The notes under the pieces are model-generated. The model had not been told where the DNA came from. It saw nothing but the letters and a program-made list of their open reading frames with translations, and did no database searches. Both the position numbers and the translations under genes were made by a program. Positions 8,289-16,005 of a stretch of DNA of 44,038 nt are shown here, one piece after another. Positions within the stretch are counted from its first letter, which is position 1. Each line of letters opens with the position of its first letter. The DNA lies in contig JAGVIA010000035.1 of assembly GCA_020056305.1 (NCBI GenBank), positions 1 through 44,038 on the forward strand, read 5' to 3'. The DNA is from an archaeon. GTDB taxonomy: Archaea; Micrarchaeota; Micrarchaeia; Anstonellales; Anstonellaceae.

Positions 8289-9029
8289 CTATTTCTTGGC
8301 GAGCTTCCACATCATGGCAAAATGGCTGTCGTAGGATTTCTTCAGCTTCGCGCTGCGAACGCGAATGCCGACAAAATCGTCCTCGAAAGGTATGAAGAAT
8401 ATTATCGTCTTCTCCCCGTAAATCATGATGGAGACCGGCAGCCTGTAAGGCGACGGGATGAACCTCACCTGCTGCAGCGGCGCGTCAAAATCCGGATGCC
8501 CCCTCATTTTCTCATCGGCAATCAGCCGCCTGCTTATCTTGCGCGCAACCCTTGCCTTCTGCCATTTCTCCCACCACTGCCGCGCAAGCCGGTAAGCCCC
8601 GCCGGTGTAGCCTACTGCGCGCTGCTCCCCCCGCTGCGTAAGCACATCTGCAAGCAAGGTCTTCATGCCCTCGACCCCGCGGAAAACCTCGACATCGGTG
8701 TCCTCTTTCGATTTCGGGATTTTCTTGAGCGCCGGTATTATCTGCGCAATCGCCATGCGCTCTTTTTCCAGCTCCTCCTCCTTCTCCTTTATGACATCAA
8801 GGAATTTTTCTGGCGCCGCAGCGGAAAAATACCGCCTGTTCTCGCGCACCACGTATGACACGAGCCCCTTGTTGAGCAGCCGGTTCAGCGCCTCATACAC
8901 GTGCGGGCGGGAAATTTTTGCCGATGCGGCAACCTTGCTCGCAAGGCACGGGCCTTCCTCAAGAAGCCGCAGGTAGACGTCAGCCTCGCTCTGCGTGAGG
9001 CCTGCCGGCATGAGAAGATGCGAGTCCAT
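8289..9029 (-). CDS. TrmB-family-like transcriptional regulator
   Basis: LTQSEADVYLRLLEEGPCLASKVAASAKISRPHVYEALNRLLNKGLVSYVVRENRRYF...P..FL wHTH typical of TrmB; C-terminal sensor-like domain. Confidence 0.85.
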   Translation of the reverse strand: MDSHLLMPAGLTQSEADVYLRLLEEGPCLASKVAASAKISRPHVYEALNRLLNKGLVSYVVRENRRYFSAAAPEKFLDVIKEKEEELEKERMAIAQIIPALKKIPKSKEDTDVEVFRGVEGMKTLLADVLTQRGEQRAVGYTGGAYRLARQWWEKWQKARVARKISRRLIADEKMRGHPDFDAPLQQVRFIPSPYRLPVSIMIYGEKTIIFFIPFEDDFVGIRVRSAKLKKSYDSHFAMMWKLAKK

Positions 9030-9080
9030 AGTTGTACATGTGCAGGACAACACATATTTAAGTATGCCATATTCCCCATT

Positions 9081-9090
9081 CCCATATGGG
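9081..9090. promoter_or_regulatory. Palindrome CCCATATGGG in the divergent TrmB-like/91-aa ORF intergenic region
   Basis: Perfect 10-bp palindrome with outer CCC/GGG extensions (9075-9096), between divergent starts 9029(-) and 9100(+). Confidence 0.5.
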
Positions 9091-9099
9091 GTGGGGTGC

Positions 9100-9375
9100 A
9101 TGAAAAGCATTTGCGAGCACAAGTTTGAGCGGCCGAACCCGAAAAAGCCGGATTACAGCAGGCACAGTCATGACCTTGCAGCGATGACGGAGCTTTCCAT
9201 AAGAAAAAACCTGCGCACAGGCAATTTCGAAATTTTCAACACGCGCACATGCCAGGTTTTCTGGGATGTCCCCTCGCTTGCGGCTGCGGTAAAAATCGCA
9301 AACGAAATCGAGCAGGAGGAGAACACTGCCGCAAAATGCGGGCCGTCATGCCCTGGAAAAACGTGCGGCGCGTAA
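9100..9375 (+). CDS. Small hypothetical protein with Cys-rich C-terminus
   Basis: MKSICEHKFERPNPKKPDYSRH...CGPSCPGKTCGA; 91 aa from ATG 9100. Confidence 0.6.
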   Translation: MKSICEHKFERPNPKKPDYSRHSHDLAAMTELSIRKNLRTGNFEIFNTRTCQVFWDVPSLAAAVKIANEIEQEENTAAKCGPSCPGKTCGA

Positions 9376-9528
9376 GCTGCCGCGAATAAATTTACAAAAA
9401 GAAGAGGAAAGAAAAATAACTGGAAAAACTCCAAGATAAAAAAATAAGCGCAAAGAAGGAAACGGCAAGAAGCGAATAAAGAATAGAAAAAGAAAGAAAA
9501 AATAAAAAAAGAAAAAAACCGGGTATTT
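9376..9528 (-). terminator. Poly-T-rich region (minus-strand sense) downstream of the second ftsZ
   Basis: Minus strand reads GGTTTTTTTCTTTTTTTATTTTTTCTTTC..., consistent with archaeal oligo-T termination. Confidence 0.5.
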
Positions 9529-10587
9529 CTACCCGATTATTTCGATGTCCGAGTAGGTCGGCTCTTTTGTTGGCTCGTCCAATGAGGTGCCAAACACGTT
9601 GGCTCCCTTGACGCCGGTCACAATGGCAACTATTTCAAGTTTCCCATCGTATCCCGGGATCAGCCTTGCGCCCCACTTCACGTTTGCCTCGGGGTCCATC
9701 TTCTCGGTGATGATTTCACCGGCTTTGATGGCGTCTCCGAGCGTGAGGTCAGCGCCTCCTGATATGTGGATAAGAGCTCCGTTTGCGCCCTCGTAGTCCA
9801 CATCGAGCAGCTTGTTTTTGAGCACGCCTTCTGCTGCAGACCTGACTTTGTCGGTTCCTTTCCCTTCACCTACTGCGATGAAGCCGACGCCGCCGCCCTG
9901 CACGATTGCGCGCACATCCGCAAAGTCGATGTTGATCAACGATGGCTGGGTGATTGTCCAAACAAGCCCACCGACTGCCTTTGCAAGGATTTCATCCGCA
10001 ACCGCGAATGCCTCATTCATCGGTAAGTTCGGGACAAGCTTGACAAGCCGGTTGTTGTCCAGCACTATGACGGAGTCCACGGTTTTGCGCAGCTTCGCGA
10101 TGCCCTCGTCAGCCTTCGCGCGCCTTGCGCGCTCCAGGTTGAACGGATAGGTCACGAACGCCACGGTTATTGCGCCCTGCTCCTTTGCGATTTCCGCAAT
10201 GACAGGAGCTGCGCCAGTTCCCGTTCCGCCTCCCATGCCTGCGCACAGGAAGACGAGATGCGCTCCCTCTAGCACTTTTTCCAATAATGGCCTGTCGACT
10301 TCGGCGGACTTCGCACCGGTCTCCGGGTATCCTCCTGCGCCAAGACCCTTGGTAACGCTTTTACCAATAAGTATCTTCTTGGCCTTCTCGTGTATCATGT
10401 TGAGGTGCTGCCTGTCAGTATTGACTGCCACAAGCTCGCATCCCTTGACGCCCGAGCGGATTAGCCGGTTTATGGTGTTGTTCCCGCCGCCTCCTATTCC
10501 TACTGTCACGATCTTAATTTGGTCTGAGCCAAAAGATTCCGGAGCTGGCTCCTGCTCTTCCAGTACTGACTTTACAAGGCTTTCCAT
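9529..10587 (-). CDS. ftsZ: Cell division protein FtsZ (paralog B)
   Basis: [64 protein letters not shown] start at 10587, AT-rich promoter at ~10615-10625. Confidence 0.97.
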   Translation of the reverse strand: MESLVKSVLEEQEPAPESFGSDQIKIVTVGIGGGGNNTINRLIRSGVKGCELVAVNTDRQHLNMIHEKAKKILIGKSVTKGLGAGGYPETGAKSAEVDRPLLEKVLEGAHLVFLCAGMGGGTGTGAAPVIAEIAKEQGAITVAFVTYPFNLERARRAKADEGIAKLRKTVDSVIVLDNNRLVKLVPNLPMNEAFAVADEILAKAVGGLVWTITQPSLINIDFADVRAIVQGGGVGFIAVGEGKGTDKVRSAAEGVLKNKLLDVDYEGANGALIHISGGADLTLGDAIKAGEIITEKMDPEANVKWGARLIPGYDGKLEIVAIVTGVKGANVFGTSLDEPTKEPTYSDIEIIG

Positions 10588-10768
10588 ACAGATCGCCAAG
10601 CGTTCCACTCACACGAGATTTAAATAGGTTCCCATCATGTGCCTGTTATAACGACGGAAAAAGAAATTCGAAAGCGCCGGCAAGCTGTTGTGGTGGACAA
10701 ATGCTACCATCGGCAAGGCACTTTAATTAAGCTTTAAATCAGCCCATCCCATACTACTAACGAGCTTT

Positions 10769-13660
10769 ATGGTTCCAAAAGCAGAAGCCAGTTTTACAGA
10801 GCGCATTCTCAAGGCATTCCGAAAGATAAACTCCGAGATAACTGTAGATTCCCTTGAGCATGATTTCAGCCCGCGCCTTGTTGAGCATTTTGTCAAGGAA
10901 GTGCTCGGCTACCAAGGGAACGAATACATTTTCGAGCGCGGGAGGACCGACATAACGCTTCTTGATGAGAGCAAGCGCCGCGTTGTAGTCATGGAAACGA
11001 AACGCCCGAAAGAAAGCCTTGATGCGGAAAAATGGCGGATGCAGGCAGGCAAGTATGCCGACTCATCCACGCTTTTTGTCGGGCTCACCAACGGCTACCG
11101 CTTCCTGCTATGGCAGGTGAAGAAAGGCGGCGAGCGTGAACTCAAGGCGGACATTGATTTCAAGGGGCTCATCGCCTCCAAGCGGGCAAGCGAGGACAAG
11201 CTTACCACAAAGGAAACCGAGCAGCTTCTATTTCTCAATAATCTCACAAAAGAGCAGGTCTGGAGCGTGGACAAATACTCAAAGTTTGATGAGTATTACG
11301 CAACCATAGATGTTTCCGATGAGGGCGGCTTCTCAAAGCTCATTGAGCAGCTCAATTACATCTCAAACGACCTTTTGCGCCAATACACCTACTCTGCCTT
11401 TGACGAGTATTACGCGGGTTATGCGCAGTACAAGCAGACAAAGGGGGAGCTTGACGAGATAAAAAAAGCAAACGGCAACAACAAAAAGCACGCTGCCGAT
11501 ATTGCAAGGTTCGAGCTCAAGACTGAAGGCAAATACCAGAAATACGCATCTTTCTGGGGCTACTATTACTGGAAGGCTGTTTCCAACAGGCCAGATGACA
11601 AGGAGGAGGAGAACAAGCGCGTTTTCTGCCAAGAGTCCATTTATCTCCTTCTCAACAGGCTGCTATTCATCCGGATTTGCGAGGACAGGGGGCTTGTTTC
11701 CAAGAAAATCTCCAACGGCGGGGCCGAGAGGCTGCGCGAGCAGCTCATGGAGCCTGTTCTGGGGGACACCGGCGTTTTCAAGCAGATAGTGCAGTTCTCC
11801 TATGGCGGCGCCAAGAACATTTACCACCATTTCTATGAGAAAAACAACCCGCTTGACTGGTATGAAAGCGGGGACGGGGAGCTTAGCTCTGTGCTCAACA
11901 AGGTGCTGTGGATTCTGAACCAGTTCAACTTCGCCGGAGTTGACAGGGACATCCTTGGGAAATTGTACGAGAAATTCCTGCCCAAAGATGAGCGGAAAAA
12001 GCTTGGGGAATTTTATACGCCCGATGAAGTGATAGACTACATACTCGATGCGGTTGAGTATGTGCCCTCCAAGGCGATTGAGGGCAAGGATTTGATAGAC
12101 CCGGCCTGCGGCTCCGGCGGCTTCCTTGTGCGTGCCGCGCGGCGGCTGATTGCCCGGCAGGCGGTGAAGTTCGGGAAAGCCACGCCCAAAGAGGCGCTGG
12201 ACAACAAGCGCTGGAGCGAAGTTTATTCTAGGCTCACGCCCAAGGAATGCGAAGAGATTGTGAATTCCGTTGCCATGCACATACACGGCTTTGACATAAA
12301 CCCGTTTGCCGTGGGAATTTCTGAAATGAACCTGCTTTTCCAGATAATTGATTTGTATTCAAAGGCTGCAAAGGCAAATAATTCTTTCAAGGTGCCGCGC
12401 TTCAAGGTCTATGAAACCGATTCGCTTGAAATGCCTACCACACAGTCCAACTTGACGCATTTCTACGGTGCGACCGGGAAGAGCCTTGCGAAGGACAAGG
12501 ATGCAAGTGACGAGTTGAAAAGGAAGAAATACGATTTTGTGGTGGGAAATCCGCCTTATGTGAGAACACACGAACAAGAATTAACCAAAAATAGAATACT
12601 AACCGACTATTCTGATGTTGCAGAAGGGCAGTTCGACCTTTTCATTCCGTTTGTTAAATTTGGGTGGGAGTTGCTTAAACCCGAGGGAAAAGAAAGCTAT
12701 ATCATATCCAACAAACTTCTTTCCAATGACTATGCAAAAAAACTAAGGAAATTTTTACTTGAAAAAACTACGATTGAACAAATAATTGATTCTTCAGAAG
12801 TTTTGTGGTTTGAGGCATCTGTTTATCCGATAATTTTTGTTGTTAGGAAGGCTGAAAAGAATGGAAATATTGTTCCGCTTGGGCATATAACCTCGGAAGC
12901 GGAGCTGATTTGCGATAAGATTCATCTTATAGAGCTGCCAGTCGGACGCATAAGCGCGCTCTACAATTCCATCATACCATCAGTACAGTCGAAAAAGGAA
13001 TTTGATTTGCTTGTAAGGCTATCTGGTTTTGAGAAACATTTCAAAGTTTTTAGACCTAAACCAACAAGTGTTTCAATGATAGGTGAATCTGAATTAGCGG
13101 GGAAACCAGAGTTCGCGCAGGAGCAACACGTCCAAGTTGTTTCTAATGAAGATGTAAGGTCGTTTCATATAACTCCCCAAAATTGGTATATAGATAAAAA
13201 ATTGAAAGATACACCCGAAACCCCGCATGTTCTGATGAAAAAATTATGTAAGGATTTAACTGCATCACCAAATCCAGAAAAATTTGCAGCAGTAAATACC
13301 ACATATGTGGTTCAATCAGACAATAACCTTCCAGCAGAGCTTATATCTGCTATGATAAATTCAAAAGTTCTAAACTTCTATGCTAAACGATTATTTTTCT
13401 CCACACATATGCGTGGTGGTTACATAGAGCTTCGAACCAAACAAATCGAAAACCTGCCGGTCACACTTTCTAAGACAATCGCGCAAAAAGAAATTTCAAA
13501 AAAGATAACTGATAAAGTGAAGGAAATCCTCAAACTCAAGAAGAAGGACAAGACTGCGGACATCACAAAGCTGGAGATAGAAATAGACGACCTCGTTTTT
13601 GAGCTTTATGGAATTACGCCAGAGGAGAGGAAAATCATAGAGAAGGCAGTTGAAGGATGA
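10769..13660 (+). CDS. Single-chain restriction-modification enzyme (N6-adenine MTase with N-terminal nuclease-like domain; type IIG/Eco57I-like)
   Basis: N-terminal RTDITLLDESKRRVVVMETKRPKE (D..ExK), DPACGSGGFL (motif I), VVGNPPYVRT (motif IV NPPY), C-terminal target-recognition-like region. Confidence 0.9.
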   Translation: MVPKAEASFTERILKAFRKINSEITVDSLEHDFSPRLVEHFVKEVLGYQGNEYIFERGRTDITLLDESKRRVVVMETKRPKESLDAEKWRMQAGKYADSSTLFVGLTNGYRFLLWQVKKGGERELKADIDFKGLIASKRASEDKLTTKETEQLLFLNNLTKEQVWSVDKYSKFDEYYATIDVSDEGGFSKLIEQLNYISNDLLRQYTYSAFDEYYAGYAQYKQTKGELDEIKKANGNNKKHAADIARFELKTEGKYQKYASFWGYYYWKAVSNRPDDKEEENKRVFCQESIYLLLNRLLFIRICEDRGLVSKKISNGGAERLREQLMEPVLGDTGVFKQIVQFSYGGAKNIYHHFYEKNNPLDWYESGDGELSSVLNKVLWILNQFNFAGVDRDILGKLYEKFLPKDERKKLGEFYTPDEVIDYILDAVEYVPSKAIEGKDLIDPACGSGGFLVRAARRLIARQAVKFGKATPKEALDNKRWSEVYSRLTPKECEEIVNSVAMHIHGFDINPFAVGISEMNLLFQIIDLYSKAAKANNSFKVPRFKVYETDSLEMPTTQSNLTHFYGATGKSLAKDKDASDELKRKKYDFVVGNPPYVRTHEQELTKNRILTDYSDVAEGQFDLFIPFVKFGWELLKPEGKESYIISNKLLSNDYAKKLRKFLLEKTTIEQIIDSSEVLWFEASVYPIIFVVRKAEKNGNIVPLGHITSEAELICDKIHLIELPVGRISALYNSIIPSVQSKKEFDLLVRLSGFEKHFKVFRPKPTSVSMIGESELAGKPEFAQEQHVQVVSNEDVRSFHITPQNWYIDKKLKDTPETPHVLMKKLCKDLTASPNPEKFAAVNTTYVVQSDNNLPAELISAMINSKVLNFYAKRLFFSTHMRGGYIELRTKQIENLPVTLSKTIAQKEISKKITDKVKEILKLKKKDKTADITKLEIEIDDLVFELYGITPEERKIIEKAVEG

Positions 13661-14180
13661 AAAGTGGGAGATTATTACTTTCATTGTGTTGAAACACGTG
13701 TGGGAATTCACTATGGAATCCCTTCTTCTCTAGCTCTTTGAAAAACAAATCTCGTGTTTTTTCCAAGTCTGAAAATTTTCCTTCTTCATATTCATCATAT
13801 GAAAAGGGATGATGATCCAAATCATATAAATATTTTTTGCATTTTTGGCATTCTCCGTTCTCAAGAAACATCTTTGAAAGACCTGACAGATTCAGATGGA
13901 ATTGCTTATTCGGGCCGTGATTTTTCGGGTCAATGACAAATTCGATAGTATGGCTTTCTCTTGGCATCCGTCCTCCCTCATAGTCTGAAGAGTGAGTTAT
14001 CTTTATTATCGGAGTTCTATTATCTTTGTAGGGTTTTGCAAATTTATAGCTCAAGAAACTATATACTTCGCGTTCCTTTGTTGGAGCTAAAGTATTGGTT
14101 GTCTGCATAAACCTATCCCAAAAGATGGTTTCAGAGTGATACACTGTTTTTCCGTCAGTTCTGTCAATAAACTCTTCCAT
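13635..14180 (-). CDS. Hypothetical protein (181 aa), tail-to-tail overlap with the RM gene
   Basis: ORF on minus strand overlapping the RM stop by 26 bp; contains CQKCKKYLYDLDHHPF; lower GC than flanks. Confidence 0.6.
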   Translation of the reverse strand: MEEFIDRTDGKTVYHSETIFWDRFMQTTNTLAPTKEREVYSFLSYKFAKPYKDNRTPIIKITHSSDYEGGRMPRESHTIEFVIDPKNHGPNKQFHLNLSGLSKMFLENGECQKCKKYLYDLDHHPFSYDEYEEGKFSDLEKTRDLFFKELEKKGFHSEFPHVFQHNESNNLPLFILQLPSL

Positions 14181-14189
14181 CTTTTCGCC

Positions 14190-15938
14190 TCACTTCCCCT
14201 TTCTTTGCATCTCATACATCTCTATTATCTCATTAGTAGTGGTGGCATCTTCCGGCCCCTTGTCATCGCGCAAACTTACCATACGCGGAAAGCGCAATGC
14301 ATATCCTGTGTCCCCAACCCTGCCGCATGTGTGCATGGGCGAAAGGGTAATCTCATCAGATGCAACCGTTATCACATACTTTAATTCCGTCCAGAAGTCC
14401 GGCACCACATCTGACAGCAGTTTCTTCGGCTTCTCCTTAGTCTTTATCTTCTCTAGCATCTCCTCGAAATTCACCATTTCCTCTTCAGTGAATCCGCCCC
14501 CAATTCTCGCAATAGTCTCAAAATTCCCAGTGTCCTCATTTAGCACTGCCCCAAGCAAGCCACCAAATTTGAATTCCTCCCTCGCGCCCTTGCCAAGATA
14601 ATAGCCGCATATCACAACATCAACAGTGTCCACCATCGCGCCATAGGATTTCTTCAATTTTATCCACGCGAATTTCCTTGCGCCCGCGACATAGGGCGCA
14701 GCCATGTCCTTTGCAATGATGCCCTCAAGCCCCTCTGCAATGCATTTCTGGAAATATTTTTCAACCTGCGCGGCATTTGTTGCAATTATTTGGTCAGACG
14801 CGACAATGGTTTTGTTTTTTTTCACAAGCTGCTCAAGCGTTTCCCTTCTTTTCGCATATTCTATCTGCGTGTAATCCTTTCCGTCCAGATACAAAACATC
14901 AAATGCGAACAATCTCAGCGGGAACTCCTTCGACATTGCCTCCACGCCGTATTTGCGCTTGCGCTGTATCGTCTGCTGGAATGAGAAATACCTTTTTTCC
15001 TTGACAGAATATGCAAGCGCCTCGCCTTCCAAAATGAATTCCTTCGCATTGATTTCAAGCGCTGCTTGCACAATTTCAGGAAACATTTTTGTCATCCTCT
15101 CAAGCTTGCGCGAAAATATTTCCACCTGCTTCCCTGTTTTGTGCACCTGCATGCGAAGCCCGTCATATTTTGCCTCAACCGTCACTTCCTTCTGCTCACT
15201 ATTTTTTGCAATTTTCTCGTAAATTTCCTCAGCAGTAGGAAGCCTTTCCGCAAGCGCGGGGCGGATGGGTTTCAGCGGCGCGGGCTTGAATTTCTCCACA
15301 GCAACCTCGCCTCCTTCAAAAAACATCCTTGCAACATATCCCAAGTCCGAGCACAAATTATACGCGCGCTCGATTTTCACGCGCAGGGATTTGTCGCCTG
15401 CCTTATACGTTGAGAGCGCATCCAATATTGTCGGGTCGCCCACTCCCAGCCGCAGCTTCCCGAGCGTGAAGCGCACAATATATTTTGCCTCAAGCACACT
15501 TGCATTATTGAGCAGCTCAGCAACGGATTTTATCTTGCCTTCCTGCGAGCCATGCCCGCTCAATTTCGCAAGGCGCAAAAACGATTCGAACACTTTCGCA
15601 ACGGTCAGTTCGCTTGTGCACAGGCTCATTTGCGCCTTCTTCTGCAGCAATTTCTCGGCAACAAGCCCCAAATCCCCCATCCTCTTGTATTCCCGCTCAA
15701 CATTCGGGCGCGTCTGCCCCGATGACAATGCAATTGCCTCGATGACGAATTTCTCGCCCACGCCCAAGTCAATGCCCTCGTACGCGGGCGCAATGCTTCC
15801 CTGGCACAAATACACAATGCGTTCTGCCTCCCCTCTGTCCATTTTTGTAAATAGCGCGGCAAGGATGGCGGTCATCTCCAATCTGGATGCAGTGCCTTCC
15901 AATTTCTCAAAAACAGCCGCAAGTTCGGAGAATTGCAT
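14190..15938 (-). CDS. lig: ATP-dependent DNA ligase
   Basis: VEAKYDGLRMQVHK (motif I KYDGxR), ILEGEALAY, EGIIAKD, FAWIKLKKSY motifs. Confidence 0.97.
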   Translation of the reverse strand: MQFSELAAVFEKLEGTASRLEMTAILAALFTKMDRGEAERIVYLCQGSIAPAYEGIDLGVGEKFVIEAIALSSGQTRPNVEREYKRMGDLGLVAEKLLQKKAQMSLCTSELTVAKVFESFLRLAKLSGHGSQEGKIKSVAELLNNASVLEAKYIVRFTLGKLRLGVGDPTILDALSTYKAGDKSLRVKIERAYNLCSDLGYVARMFFEGGEVAVEKFKPAPLKPIRPALAERLPTAEEIYEKIAKNSEQKEVTVEAKYDGLRMQVHKTGKQVEIFSRKLERMTKMFPEIVQAALEINAKEFILEGEALAYSVKEKRYFSFQQTIQRKRKYGVEAMSKEFPLRLFAFDVLYLDGKDYTQIEYAKRRETLEQLVKKNKTIVASDQIIATNAAQVEKYFQKCIAEGLEGIIAKDMAAPYVAGARKFAWIKLKKSYGAMVDTVDVVICGYYLGKGAREEFKFGGLLGAVLNEDTGNFETIARIGGGFTEEEMVNFEEMLEKIKTKEKPKKLLSDVVPDFWTELKYVITVASDEITLSPMHTCGRVGDTGYALRFPRMVSLRDDKGPEDATTTNEIIEMYEMQRKGK

Positions 15939-16005
15939 ACGTCTCCATTCTCATAAAGAATTTTAAAGTCTGATTGATTTGGAAAAGCTACAGGTGCAAC
16001 AACTG

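Noticed and set aside
10620-10768. C/D-box sRNA or attachment site upstream of the RM gene
   Set aside because: No paired RUGAUGA/CUGA boxes and no flanking direct repeats or integrase gene were seen.
15265-15966. 233-aa plus-strand ORF
   Set aside because: Antisense to the DNA ligase gene; no recognisable domain.
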